This document shows, piece after piece, positions 10,378 to 22,509 of a stretch of 64,000 bases of DNA (the first letter of the stretch is position 1; each line of letters opens with the position of its first letter). This DNA comes from Colletotrichum lupini (Eukaryota > Ascomycota > Sordariomycetes > Glomerellales > Glomerellaceae): NCBI RefSeq assembly GCF_023278565.1, contig NC_064672.1, forward strand, positions 4,278,001 through 4,342,000, in the 5' to 3' direction. The position numbers were made by a program, and so were the translations under genes. Under the pieces are notes generated by a model. The model was not told where the DNA came from, searched no databases, and saw only the letters and a program-made list of their open reading frames with translations.

Positions 10378-12052
10378 ATGGCAGCCAACGAAGCAGCCAT
10401 CCCCAATTTGGGGGGTGCTTCCGCTCAACCAAAGGCCGGCCGAGCCTCTCCGGCGCCCCAATCGAAGCGCGACCGCAAGCGCCAGGCACTTGTCGACAAG
10501 ATCGCCAACCTGCAAGAGAAATTCAGTCGGGATCGTGACCTTGGGTACCGCGATCAGCTTCAGAAGGTCCAGGTTGACACCAACCTCGTACAGCGCATCG
10601 ACCCCTACGCCGACGATGTCCTGAACATCATTGCCAGTCTGCGACAGGAACATGAAGAGACGCAAGGACAAGAGGCGCTTTCCGACAGCAACCGCACTCT
10701 GCTCCAGATGGCGGGCCCCAACTTTGAGGACTTTGTCCAAGGCATTGAGGATCTTGTTGAATACAGAGACTTTCATTTGCTTCAGCACATGGTAAGTGTG
10801 GCCGACTTTTCCCTGTCCTCACGTCGGCAAAGCTAATGAATGCATACAACAGCACGAGCATGAGCGTCGCCTCCACCAATACAAGAACGAATACCTCTAC
10901 AAGGTCGAAACTGCTAAGCGCGAGCACCAAGCCCTTTCTTCAACACTCCGCGATAGACTCGTTAATACCCTGCTGTCAAGGAAGTACCGCCTGAACAAGG
11001 AGAAGGAAGCCTTGGAGATCTCAGATTCCTCTGCGCTGCTGCTCCACCCCAACCAGTTCAGCATCACCAACCCGGCAAGCCCCGGTGGCACTCACGGAAA
11101 ACGCGCGACGAGATTACGCAAGGACGCCGAAGAGCTTGCCAGCTATGCTGACAGCAAGAAGCGCAAGAGGCACCCCGGCGAAGACGACGGCTCCCCCGTT
11201 CCGTCCCGACGAGCGCTCGACCCCAACAACACAACACCTCTCTGGCAGAACGAGAAGCTTCGAGTCGCCGCGAAACAAAACGGCCCAGCCTACAGCATTG
11301 ATAAGCTCTTTACTGAGAAGGAACTCAGCATGGCTTACAACGCCGCAGCCGTTGCTTCCCACAAGCATATCCTTAGACACAAGCCCTATGCGAACGGGGG
11401 CTCATCCCCGGGCAGCGACTCTGGCAACGGCGATGAAAACGGTGAACACGACAGCGAGGCCCTGTCCGCTCCGACGATGGAACGCACCAGCTCCCATGCC
11501 ACTAGAAGCACGAGGGCCGGCATCAATCAGAACCTGATCGATGCCGTCGAGGGAGCCAATGGCTTGGAATTGCCCAAGTACCTCGAAATCATGCAGCCAC
11601 ACGAACCTGCCAAACTGCCGTCGGTCTCTGTGACCAACTACTTCAAGCCGGTCAGAGGTAATACTGACGGCAACCTGCCGCAACCGCTGTCGCACGACGA
11701 GATCAATTCCGACATAATGGTCATGGACATGTTCAAGAAGTACGACTACAACCACAAGCCCGGCGACTCCATCGACCACCCCAATGGCAGCAGGAGGATC
11801 TTGGAAGCGTCCATTACGCCTTATACCATGACTCCGTACACAGGATTCAAGCCAGGCCCTCGTCCGGATCCAACAAAACTTCGTGAGGATTTGATGCCAA
11901 TCGAGAGCAGCATTAGAGACGAGGCTCCCCCATCGTCCCTCGCGGCCATTGCAGCCGTCCCCATGAGCCGTACCAGCAGTGCAACCGGCGGCGCAGCGAT
12001 GAGCCGACAGGGAAGTGCGCGCGGCAAGGGTCGTAAGAACCAGAACCAGTGA
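10378..12052 (+). CDS. sds3: Sds3-like subunit of an Rpd3-type histone deacetylase complex
   Basis: Two exons, 10378-10791 and 10853-12052, give 537 residues. The 61-nt intron has GTAAGT, a CTAATGAAT branch and AACAG. After a Pro/Ser-rich start, residues ~28-65 form a basic coiled coil (KRDRKRQALVDKIANLQEK, YRDQLQKVQVDTNLVQ). A second coiled coil follows across the splice site (HEHERRLHQYKNEYLYKV...), then a basic patch (GKRATRLRK). This order is that of the Sds3-like family, which scaffolds Rpd3L and Sin3 deacetylase complexes in the nucleus. The C-terminal half (TNYFKPVRGNT, ITPYTMTPYTGFKPGPRPDP) is specific to filamentous fungi as far as I recall, and is mostly disordered. Dep1, another member of the same domain family, is the main alternative. 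Confidence 0.6.
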
Positions 12053-12456
12053 TGACGTACGAGCAGTTGAACGGTGTTTCGGCGTTTGGGAAACAAAATG
12101 GTTTTGATCCAGGCAAAGGATATTTGGTAGGAGTGTATTCGAACGACTTTTGGGGGCAATCATCAACTCCATTGAATGCGGTCAAACTCCACAGCATTGA
12201 GCAAGCTTTCATCTCTTTTCTCTCTTTTTCTTTTCATGATGAAGGGGTGCATCTAGTGAACAATACATCGAAGCACAGCAAAGGTTGGCATGTATGATGT
12301 GGCAGAGGGGTGGTGCAACAACGGATAGACAATAGTCTCGTCCATATTTATAGGGGTGTGGCACGGCATTGATACCCCGATGCTCATAGTTGAAAATATT
12401 CATATTATCATTGACTCATCAAGTACAACTCACATCAGCTCCAGATTAGTTTATCT
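12053..12456. other. Convergent 3' intergenic region
   Basis: 404 bases between two stop codons facing each other. A/T-richer than the genes; it presumably holds both polyadenylation regions. No gene seen. Confidence 0.5.
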
Positions 12457-13302
12457 CTAAGGACCAAACACCAGCGCCCGTACTTCGATGCTCTCACGGC
12501 CCACAGCATCAGCCCTCGTCCTCGGATCTTCGAAAGCAGTGTGAGCCACGCGACCTCCCTCGACACCGGTGCCGTCCCGGAGACCCTCGCTGTCAAAGCA
12601 CTCGAGCAGCAGCCGCTCGTCTCCCGTCATGCCGCTCAGGTAGTACCACTTTTGCTCCGGGCTGAACTTGATACCCGCCGTCTCACCGGTGTAGCCCGTG
12701 GTATACCGGTGCTCGATGGGTACGATGTCCTCGTCGGCCAGCGTCGAGGAGGACGCGAAGCCCAGGGGAAAGGACTCGACGGGCGTCTTGTTGAGCGGGC
12801 GCCAGACGTTGATGATGCGGTACCGGCCCGCGAGGAGCTTGTCTGCTTCTTCTCCGGGGAGGTGCTTTTTCACGCGCTGGATGACGGAGGACGGGGTCTG
12901 GTCTATGTGCACGCGGGTGACTGGGTTCCGCGGGGCCTCGGGGTCGGCGCGGCGGATGGTGTGGTCGAAGAAGAGGACGCGGGTGCTTCCCGGGACGTGT
13001 TCCAGGAGGAGCTTCTCGAGTTCCGGGTAGTAGTTTTCTTTGACGGATTCGTCGTCTGTGAAGTCTTTCTCTGCGGAGGGCGGGAGGTTGCGGATCACGG
13101 CGAAGGCGTCGCGGTCCAGGGAGAATTCGGATTCGCGGCCGCGGATGTCGTTGAGGACGGTTTCTGTGGGAGCGTCGCCGTAGTTTCTGGAGGGGGGACC
13201 GTCTGGGTTGATGAGGTTGTAGGGGGACGCGTTGTCGGCGGGAGCGGCGAAGAAGTTTAGGGTTGCGCGGACTTGGCCGCGGGGGACTCTGTCGATTGCC
13301 AT
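12457..13302 (-). CDS. AsaB/CmcJ-like hydroxylase/desaturase family protein
   Basis: Intronless, 281 residues, ATG at 13302 (the frame extends to 13332 without another ATG). The N-terminus VRATLNFFAAPADNASPYN, the block VTRVHIDQTPSSVIQRV, the core RYRIINVWRPLNKTPVESFPLGF and the late HTAFEDP are the standard signatures of this fungal family. It includes AsaB (aspergillic-acid pathway) and resembles CmcJ, which helps methoxylate cephamycin. Members are thought to act on small molecules in the cytosol, often in secondary metabolism. The neighbours here (Sds3-like, Abp2) do not form a metabolite cluster, so its substrate is unknown. GC-rich third positions match the neighbouring genes. Confidence 0.8.
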   Translation of the reverse strand: MAIDRVPRGQVRATLNFFAAPADNASPYNLINPDGPPSRNYGDAPTETVLNDIRGRESEFSLDRDAFAVIRNLPPSAEKDFTDDESVKENYYPELEKLLLEHVPGSTRVLFFDHTIRRADPEAPRNPVTRVHIDQTPSSVIQRVKKHLPGEEADKLLAGRYRIINVWRPLNKTPVESFPLGFASSSTLADEDIVPIEHRYTTGYTGETAGIKFSPEQKWYYLSGMTGDERLLLECFDSEGLRDGTGVEGGRVAHTAFEDPRTRADAVGRESIEVRALVFGP

Positions 13303-15152
13303 TGGGAGATGAGGTCCGGGTTTGTGGTGCACGATGATATCCAGAGCTTTATGCTGAAGGTTGTAAATGAGTTTTGATCTTTGTAATTCACGTTGAGCCG
13401 TTGATGAGCGTGGCGATGAGATGATGTTAGTGGGATCAGTGATATCTTGGAATATTTCCTTCTCCTAGCAGCAACCTTTTCTTTCTTTATATACTGTAAC
13501 ACTTGGATGCTGTATTTCAAAGCATGATGATAAATGAAGCCATTCAAAGCACCGAATATGGGCCTATGCTTGCGAGAGAGCAATCACGTCATTTGGAGTC
13601 GATTGGTCTGAAGAGCCTCGGTGCGGAGGTGATTGGGTCAATGGGATTAGATTAGTCAGGTTGGAGACGATGCGTGGCATCTCTGGAGGTTTTCGGGTTC
13701 TTGGGGTCTACTGTGGTCGGTTCCCGGTTTCCGGGGTTTGTACATAGAGGAGGACAAGGCATGGTGGGCATTAGTCAAAGGCGTAGGTCGAAAAAGGCTT
13801 GGAATTACGCCTCGTTTGATTGAATATGATCGACGGGCCTACCTACCTGGGTGGGATACCGTAGTCCGTACTTCGCACTATCGTAGACAAAGACAATTGA
13901 GGGTGTGAAGGATATATTTCTTTTGCGAATGTAATTGTCTGCCTGAGCAGCCACCCTTCCTTCGTTCTTGTCTTTAGCCATTCAACCGTTGATCCAGAGA
14001 CGTACATCAACGCACATCAACACAACGAAAAGACGAGCGCTAGAACACCTATACAGTTGGCCTAGGTATCTGTGTCTCTCCTGACTTCCGTATGGAAGTT
14101 GTTACTAGTGGTTCGCGACGATGTTTTAAAGTTCGGTCTTTGACAGACAGCCTTATTTTTTTCAAACGGCAAGATCAGATCGGAATGCCGAGAGCAGCCG
14201 GCAGAAAGTGTAAAATGCATTTCCTGCAGTTTTACTGCTTTGGGGGCCAGTGACTAAGCGGGAGGCGATCTGGGGAAGCTGGTCAATGATGACATTGCAC
14301 AGTGTCCAACTCGCCGTGTTTGAGACAGTTTCAACACGGCCGCAATTGCCGTTCCCCCTAACCACACCTTGCCACAGCACCACAGTTACCTACCAGCCTA
14401 GGTACTGCCACCAAGCTCCATCTTCAGCTCGATCCCTCTCGGGGGATTCCTTCCCAGCTTCCGGATGGCCCTAAGCGCAATGGCGCACCTGGTTGCAGCG
14501 ACCCTGGCTGCAGCAAGACCTCGCTTCTACGGTTCTACCACCCAGGGCCTCCTCTCCCACTCCTACCTACCTTACTGCGTACCTAGACCTCTACACTAGT
14601 CTCTGGCCCCCCAGTGGTGGTGGCCCCCTTTGACTGGCATTAGGACTGCTCAATGCTCTGGTGGTGACAAAGGCTAATTTTAGCACGTCCCTCTCTCTCC
14701 TTTGCCCGTCCATCGCTCTCTCGCTAGGGCCCTAAATTAACCCCGACTTTACCAGCTCGATTCGATTCAATGTTTAGATTGACCCAAGCTTTCCTCTCAT
14801 CTCGAAAAAGAGCCGTTTGGATCTGACTGTCCGTCACCTAAGTAGATGAGACCGTGAGCTACGGGACGGACTGCATCGGTTTTACCCACCCCCATCTTCT
14901 CCCGGGCCATTCAGCCTCTATCACCTGCTCTTGTCTCGAGAACAGACAGAAAGACGCATCTGGGACACTCTCTGCCCCCCTCGTTGAGCTGGCTCGGTGG
15001 TGATGCTGCGCTCACAATACTCATACACTTCGTCGCGTCGTCGTTAGGCTTTAACGCTGTCAACTCGTATCGCGCGTGCTGTCAATGCGCGGCCCAAATC
15101 TCGCCTCGATGATGTCCAATATCCCGGATTACTCAACACCGACTCATGCGCG
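13303..15152. other. 1.85-kb divergent intergenic region
   Basis: Between the divergently transcribed AsaB-like and Abp2 genes. No protein-like frame. 14300-15150 is C/T-rich on the plus strand, as in a long Abp2 leader. Short CTACCTACC-type motifs occur near 13850 and 14560. Confidence 0.55.
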
Positions 15153-17361
15153 ATGATATCCCCGCAACCGACGATGCAGCAGCACCAACCGCAGTCGCTC
15201 CCGCCGCCGTTGCCGCCGCCGCCGTCCGCGGTGCCCAACGGCATGCATGGGCAATCCCCGTCGCCTTCAATGAGGCATCAGCACATGGCCGCCCCACGGT
15301 CGTCGACTTCGTCAATCTCGAGCAGCAGGCTCACCCTCCCGGACAGGAACGTGACGGCGGACACCATTGAGGATGCCTACACCCACTTCGTCATGTCCTG
15401 CAACCCGGCCGTCCCGCCCGACACGGACACGGCGGCGCTGCGGGAAGCTTTCCGGGTCCCGCCCAAGAGCGGCGGCAAGAGCTTCAGCACTTTCACCCTT
15501 TTCGAGCTCATCAAGCAGTTGGAGACCAAGGAGATCAAGACGTGGGCAGAGTTGGCTCTCAAGTTGGGCGTCGAACCCCCTGATCAGGATAAGGGTCAGA
15601 GTTCTCAAAAGATTCAGCAGTATGCCGTCCGGCTCAAGGTATGTTCCTGTGCACGGTTCAATGAATCGCGTAATAGGCTGACTCTCACAGCGCTGGATGC
15701 ATTCTATGCATGTGGATGCCTTCTTTGAGTATCTGATGGATCACCCTCACCCTTACTGGACAGAGATCCCAAATGACCCAACGCCCGTGTGTGAAGCGGG
15801 AAGGGATGGTGTGCTAGCAGAAGACGACATGGCTCTCCGAGCACTTTTACCACAGATTCGGCCCAGGCGGGGGAGGAAAAGGCCAGAGGACGACGAATTC
15901 GCAAAGTCCCCTTCACAACGAGCGAGATTGGACTCACCGCCGACGGGGACGGCCTACACCGCCGCCCGGCCAGAGACTCTGGGTCCGTGGTCCGCTCATC
16001 CCGATGGACGCGCTACGTTCGGCTGCTCTGATCATTTGAAGTTGAGCGCCAACACGGGATCAGTGACGGGCTGGCCTCCGGCCCCTGACACAGCGCAGAC
16101 GCCGCTCACGGCGTATCCACAGGGCCCGATGTCTGCGCTCACGCCGTCAACGCGCAACAGCGGGTTCTGGGGTGATGCGGAACCAAGGTCGGCTATTACT
16201 CCCTCACGACCAAAGGCATCTCACCGGCGACACGGTGCCAAAGTCGTTTCCTCTGCGTGGAGGAGTGGCGGACCAGGAGGCAGCGGCAAGACTCGGGGGA
16301 GACCGCCTATGAACAAAACGAATGTCGATGGGCCATTTGTGGCTTTCCCCGCCGAAGGACCGGCGTACAAGCGGCCAAGTCCCGATACCAAGATTGAGTC
16401 GGGCCCGATTACACCCCCGGCGCCAATACCCCAGACCGCACCGGTACCACCAGTCGCAGTCACGGAATTACCTACACCGCCGCATATACCGCGGCCGGCC
16501 AAGCCGAGTATCTCACTACAGGTTCCGGAACGTCAAGGAGGATCCGTTCGTCTCGCGACGCCGCCGCCTCCACCGATCGTGATCGTCAACGGAGAACCCC
16601 CGGGCGAAGTACCCGACATAATAAACTCGACAGCCACAGCACCACCATTGGAGTTCCCGCCCGGTCACAACGTGCCCCTCCCCCCTGGTGCCATACCACC
16701 AGTAGACCTGAAAGCGCAGACCGTCCTGCCGGTTGACCCGCCGCCCGCCGCGAAAGGCAGCGGCATACCACCACAACCCAACGACATCCCCATCGGCATG
16801 TTCGAGAACATGAAGGACCGGACCAACATCGACGCCGTCCTGGGTTATTTCGCGCACGAGGCGGCCAACGGCGACTGGGTCGACGCGGACAACAACCCTA
16901 TCGAGAACTGCAGCATCGCCGAGGCCTACGCGCTCGTGCACACCACTGTAGAAAGGATGTGGCAGACGGCGCCGAACCAGGACGCCTTTTTGATTAATCT
17001 CGCGGCGCTGGCGGGCGGCAGGGCGCTCATGACGACGAGCAAGCTGCGGGTGAAGCGGGAGGAGGAGTATGAGGACCGCGCGACGTACAGCTGCAGCTGG
17101 GAGTTCCGGCTGGGGACGATACGGGGCAACTACAACATGGTGCAGACGGTCATGTACAACCGGTGGCGGCGGCCCGAGGAGAAGCTGGAGAAGCCGAATA
17201 TGAAGGGCACGGGCGGCGCCGAGTCGGAGTGGGAGAGGAAGTATCGGGACCTGCTGGCGCTGTCGGAGAAGAGGGATAAGGAGATTCAGGCGATGCGGGC
17301 TGGGCTTACGGCGAAGCTGAATGAGACGTTTCAGGATGCCAAGGATCTTGAGAACAAGTGA
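15153..17361 (+). CDS. abp2: ARS-binding protein 2 (Abp2) homologue
   Basis: Exons 15153-15638 and 15691-17361 give 718 residues; the 52-nt intron runs GTATGT to CACAG. Residues 1-65 are Gln/Pro/Ser-rich. The conserved Abp2 domain starts near residue 70 (DTIEDAYTHFVMSCNPAVP, FSTFTLFELIKQLETKEIKT, GVEPPD) and crosses the splice site into RWMHSMHVDAFFEYLMDHPH. A long Pro-rich low-complexity middle follows. A second folded part near residues 535-700 (GMFENMKDRTNIDAVLGYF, YSCSWEFRLGTIRGNYNMVQ) ends in a coiled coil. In fission yeast Abp2 binds AT-rich replication origins; in filamentous fungi the role is untested as far as I know. Another in-frame ATG upstream was not seen, so 15153 is kept. Confidence 0.85.
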
Positions 17362-17967
17362 GGGAAGTATGGGGTTTGTAATCATATGTATCCGAGAGAA
17401 TCGCCGACATGGGAATATTATCAGGGGAAGGGGAAGCATACGGCGCACGGAGAACGTCATGTTGATGGCGTGGAATATCCAGGATTTAGGGACGTCTTTC
17501 AGAAGAAAGACAGGCAAAGGGGGACGGTGTTGATATCATGCGGATGGCGTAATAATCGAAAGAGAAAGCATAGTGCTGGCGCAGGGTCATGGGAGAGCGT
17601 ATATCAGGGATTGGGCTGGGTGTTGAGGCGGAGGGGGCAGAAATACCAAGTGAAAAGCAATGCTACAGTCATCTTGATGAATATCCGTCGAACACTCATC
17701 ACACGCTCAGGCCCACTACAAAATCTAGTGAATATCCAAGCTAAGACTTGAAGATAAGCTTCTATTCGAGTTCATTTCAAGGTGGACTGAGAAGGAAGAG
17801 TGGAGGAGGGAAGGGGGCTTACTAAGGTCCTCCAGATCAGAGGTCCAGGGCTATCAGCCAATGAGATGCAAATCACTCAACGACAACAAACCTCACTCAC
17901 TGACTGTCGATTCGACGATTGCTTCCTCCTACTTACTCAATCAGTCAATTCTAATAGACTCTTCAGG
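17362..17967. other. Intergenic region between Abp2 and dienelactone hydrolase
   Basis: Tandem orientation; 3' UTR of abp2 followed by the promoter of the hydrolase. No gene recognised. Confidence 0.5.
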
Positions 17968-19411
17968 ATGCTCATCAAGGAGTCTTACGTAGACGTGCCG
18001 ACCAAGGCCGACGGCAAGGATGGTTCCATGAGTGCGTGCCAACCGACCTCGTAGTAATGGTACTCGAAAGCTAACAACGGTAACAGGAATCTTCCTCTTC
18101 CACCCTTCCATTCCAGGCTATCCCCAGGCGTAAGTGACCTTGATTCAAAAATCAGATCGAAAATCCCCAACTCACATATGCTGCAGCAAGTTTCCAGGCG
18201 TCTGCCTCTTCTCTGAAATCTACCAAGGTCAGCCAGATTATGCCTCTTCTCCATGGCGGCGGCGGGGTCTACCCAAAAAAGCTGCCCTTTCCCCCGCACT
18301 GGGGGGTTGCTTGACCCCTCCACCCCACCCTCGCCGATCCTACACCGAGTCCACCGAGTTGTTGACCGAGTACTTTGACTTCACTTCACTTTATGTCTTG
18401 AACTGTTATCGGCTTGCCATGTAACAGAATCCCATTTCACATTAAAATCCCATTCGATTGATACATAGCCTCCTTCTTCTCGTGAAGATAAACTAACAAG
18501 TCGATAGTGACCGGCCCCGTCGCCCGCTTCGCCCGCCAGATCGCAGGACAGGGCTACATCGTCGCCGCGCCCTCGTCCTACCACGACTTCACCGGCCCAG
18601 AGGCCCTGGCCTACGATGTTCCCGGCACCGACAAGGGCAACGCCTGGAAGGTTGAAAAGGTACGCCCTCATCTTCGCTAGCCTTCTTATCTCTACATAGG
18701 TAGACCTCACAAAGGAACATTCTGGCTGACCATCTTCAACGCTGATATCAAGACCCTCGCGTCCTACGACGAAGACTCCCGCCGCACCGTAGACCACCTC
18801 CTCACCCTCCCAACCTGCACCGGCAAAATCGGCAGCACGGGAATGTGCCTAGGCGGCCACCTCGCCGTCAGAGCCTCCGTACGTCTCTCACCCCCTTTAC
18901 CCACCCCCTTTACCCACCCTCCAGCTCCCACCTCTCACCAGAAACCCACTCCAAATCCTCACCAAACTAACCTCACCACCAGCTCGACCCCCGAATCACC
19001 TCCTGCGTAGCCTACTTCGCAACAGACATCCACACCCGCACCCTAGGCCCCCACACCTCCGCAAACTCCTCCCCGACAGCCCCCGAAAACAGCACCCACA
19101 CCCTAGACCTCTTCGCCACGAACCTCACCCACGCAGAGGTGGCCATGATCTTCGGCGTGAAAGACACCCACGTCCCCGCGGAAGGCCGCGACCTCATCCG
19201 CGCCAAGCTCCGCGAGGCGGGCGTCACGACGAGCTTCTACGAGTTCGCGTGGGCCCAGCACGCCTTTATCCGCGACGAGCTGAGCAAGGGACGGTATGAC
19301 CCCGCTATTACAAAGGTCTGCTTTGAGATTCTGCTAGAGTTGTTCGGGAGGACGCTCAAGTTGGATTTGGGTCCGTTGGAGGGCGTTGGCGAGGTTGAGC
19401 ACGTTTGCTAG
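17968..19411 (+). CDS. Dienelactone hydrolase family protein, 6 exons
   Basis: Exons 17968-18031, 18087-18129, 18187-18227, 18508-18659, 18753-18878 and 18983-19411 encode 284 residues. The start MLIKESYVDVPTKADGKDG is the usual one for this fungal subfamily. An alpha/beta hydrolase fold is seen, with the nucleophile elbow GSTGMCLGGHL (Cys132), Asp203 in IFGVKDTHVP and His235 in WAQHAF, which is the Cys-Asp-His triad of dienelactone hydrolases. Family enzymes cleave lactones formed when aromatic compounds are degraded; the fungal substrate is not known. Intron 3 (18228-18507, 280 nt) is about five times longer than its neighbours; I found no extra exon in it, because YQ-VTGPVARFARQIAG joins cleanly across it. 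Confidence 0.87.
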
Positions 19412-19750
19412 GTACTAAAGTAAACAAGTGTTGACGACCTAGGAAAAAAAAATCTTCACATAAGGAGAGGCAAGCCAAGCATTGTTAAGAGGAATAGTAT
19501 TTATCTGCGGACGACATGTCATCATACTCTATTCGTAATCTATCTGTTTCCCCCATGTGAAGTTTGTGTAAGGAAATTCATTAGGCACGGGGAAGCCAGT
19601 CTCAATGCCCACGTAAAAGAAAACGCCCGGGGTTTTGTGTCAGACAATTGACCGGCTGGTATTAATCTTTCTCCGATTTCTTCTTTTTTTTTTGCTCCTT
19701 CTCCTTCTTTTACTTTGTGATTCTTTTCGTGCCATTCTTAGCATCTCCCT
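19412..19750. other. Convergent 3' intergenic region
   Basis: Between the dienelactone hydrolase and MscS-channel stops. It contains a T/C-rich tract at ~19670-19730. No gene. Confidence 0.5.
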
Positions 19751-22509
19751 TTACTGCTTCTTTGAAGTGCTCGGCTGAACCTCCTGCTGGGTGCTGGATA
19801 CACTGCGTCCACGAGGACGCTGGCCCGATGGGGCGCTCTGGAGTGGGTGGGGGGTAAGGTTGGCGTTGTGGGGAGGCGAGATGGTGGGAGACAGAGACTG
19901 TCCGTAGGCGCCGGAGTAACCGGTTGGTTGGGCGCCGTAATAGGGAGAGTTGTAGGATCCTTGAACACCCGTCTCTGCCTCCTCGTCGTAAATTCGGTTG
20001 CGAGACATCGTCTGAGTCAGACCGAGGCCGGTTCCGTCACCGACGGGGGACATAGGGATGCCTTCGCCGGGCTTGCGACGGCCACCACCGCCCTTGGTGC
20101 TGGCGCGCTTCATCAGCTGACTGCGGACGCGGTCGATATCGTTGGAGCGGCGGCGGTCTTCCTTGGAAGACAAAGTGTCATCATCGCCTACCCGGTAGCC
20201 CCATTCCTCTTCGACCATAGGGTCACGCAGGTTGAGTTCAGCTGCGGCAGCCTTCTCAGTCTTAGAGTCGGGGTTGCCGTCAGTTCCTTCGGCGGCGGGA
20301 GAGGGCACCAAACGCGCGGCCTCCTTATCCTTGGCAGCCTTGTCACGGGCTGACGCAGCGAAGGAGTCGGTGACGGCGACGGAGTAAGATGGGTTGCCAG
20401 GAGCACCAAGGGCCTCGCTACCACCACCAGGGGCATAAATGGGGATCTTCTTCAGAGCCATGGCCAGGGCGCACATGAACTTGGAGCGGCGAGTAGCGCG
20501 AACGCCATCGTTGTGCCAGTTGGACTTGTGCTTGATCGCGATCTTAAGCTGAAGCTTGTCCAAATCACCGACGCCGGCAACGCCGATGGCGATATCGGGC
20601 AGGAAGTCGCGGGAGTTGTCGGAGTTGCGAACAAAGTTCTCCATCTCGACACGGAGGAGCTCGAGGTCCTCGAAGCTGGTGTCGTAGGAGACGTTCAAGT
20701 CGATGACCTCCTTCATGGCCTTGCTACGGGAGACGTTCTCGATCCAAAGGTTGTTGAGAGCGATGTTGGGAACCTGGACGACCTGCATCTTGTCGATACG
20801 GGTGAAGACGGTGTACAGAAGCGAAATCTTGTCCACGATGAGTTGCTGCTTCTCGGAACCAACAATATCGACTCTGTCACCAACGTCGTAGGGGTGCTTG
20901 ACGAAGAGGAAGATGCAGGAACCAAGGAATTCCTGGGTGGTAACGGCGAAGACGAATGACAGAGAAAGAAGCGCAGTACCAGCAGTGGCGACGGTCTAAA
21001 GTGGTCAGCAACGTTCACAGAAGAGTAAAAGAGGAAGGAGCTTACGGTCAAGAAGCTGGACTGGAACCACGCGAGGAAGATGAAGACGACAATCAAGACG
21101 ACAACGAACATGAGAACCTTATCAAACACGCGGAGTGCCTGACCAATGTCCTTCATTCCCTCGGTAATAGCCTTACGTTCCTTGCCAATCTCGACAACCT
21201 TGCGAGTCATCTCTTCCAAGCTGATATCGCCGTTCATGTCGTTATCGATCATACCGAAAGCCTCGTCGGCCTCATCAGAGTAAGCGGGTCCAAGCACTTC
21301 CAGGAAGTCTTCGGGGTACAGCGAGTCCTTTCCTTCGACCACAAAAGACATCCAGATACGGCGGGCGAGAGCCTCAGAAGGCTTGTGCTTCTCGAGGGCT
21401 TCAATAACAATGGAGTGCGCCGAGTTGGGGTTGAAGACCTGCTTTCCAGTGATTTCCGAGGCAATGTTACCGAAGACACCGGTGATCTTGTCTCCTACAC
21501 GGCCAATATCGCCGACGAGGCGAAGGGGCGTAGCGCTACCATTACCGCCCTTGCCACCCTTCGCAGCCTTGGCTAAGATCAAATCGAGACTATCGTTGAT
21601 GACATAGTCCTCGTCCTCGAACTCGGGACAGTACATAGGGAAAAGGGTGCGGGAAGCGTCGTAGAGGAGACCAAGCAAGCGAACCTCGCGCTTGGACTCC
21701 TTGATGCGGAGAGCAAATGATCTCTGGTGGTAAGAGATACCGATGAGCTGAACAATGGCCTTCTCGCCAAGGTATACGGCCGAAGACACAAATGTGGCAC
21801 CAAGAAGACGAATCATGGTGGTAACCCAGGAAGATTGGTTGTCGGACTTGAAGAGGGCCTGGAATGATTGCCATGATGCCAGAGCCCAGAAGAAGAGTGA
21901 AAGGGCAATCTGCAAGTTCTGCAGAACAGTAGCGTATTTGCGCGTACCGGAACTGACAACTCCGCAGAAGAACATGAAGGCGTGAGGCAAGAGCCAGGCG
22001 ACAACCTTGCCAGCCCAGAGAGTCAACCAGGCGATCTCAATCCACAAGAAGAGGAAAAACAGCGATTTCTCGTTGTTGTTGCCAATCGTGACATCGTCTT
22101 TGTGGCCCGTAATGGGGAGAACGATGAGTGGTATCGCGAGTAGAAGGCCGATAGGAATGATGTAAACCAGGTAGCGAGTAACGACAGACGCGCTGGTGAT
22201 CTTGGTGTAGAAGCGACCCATGGCGTTCATCTTGACATCGTCCGAGCCAGCAGTTCCGTGGCGGCCAAGCTCTGCCTTCTTCTTGCGGCGTCCGCCCTTG
22301 GCATTGGGGCGGTGGAAAAGGCCATGCTTCTCGTTTGTGCCAGAGGAGCCAGAGTCCTCGTTGGAAGCGTTCATCGTGGGCTTCCTTGCGCCAGTAGAGG
22401 CGGCGCTCCTGACCTGGGTCAGGGGAATATCGCCGTCAGGCATGTCGTTCGACTGTGTGTTGTTTATAGGCAGGAATCCCGAATGCCGCGGCGAGAGAGG
22501 TCCCGGCAT
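19751..22509 (-). CDS. EF-hand mechanosensitive ion channel of the MscS family (Msy1/Msy2-like)
   Basis: Exons 22509-21046 and 20995-19751 encode 902 residues; the 50-nt intron has GTAAGC, GCTGACC and TTTAG. The N-terminal ~115 residues are polar. Helices follow (VVTRYLVYIIPIGLLLAIPL, FFLFLWIEIAWLTLW and two more). A canonical EF-hand loop DNDMNGDISLEE occupies residues 422-433 with all calcium ligands in place. Then comes a helix (VLMFVVVLIVVFIFLAWF) and the MscS pore and beta domain (FLGSCIFLFVKHPYDVGDRV, VVQVPNIALNNLWIENVSRS). The C-terminal ~230 residues are disordered. Fission yeast Msy1 and Msy2 share this layout, sit in the ER and nuclear envelope, and control calcium and volume after hypo-osmotic shock. 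That role is inferred here from the domain order. Confidence 0.9.

Noticed and set aside
16516..17517. 333-codon minus-strand frame opposite Abp2
   Set aside because: Arg/Pro/Leu-rich antisense shadow of a well-supported gene.
18880..18982. Repeat CCCCCTTTACCCA in the last intron of the dienelactone hydrolase gene
   Set aside because: Only two adjacent imperfect copies within an intron; simple slippage is sufficient.
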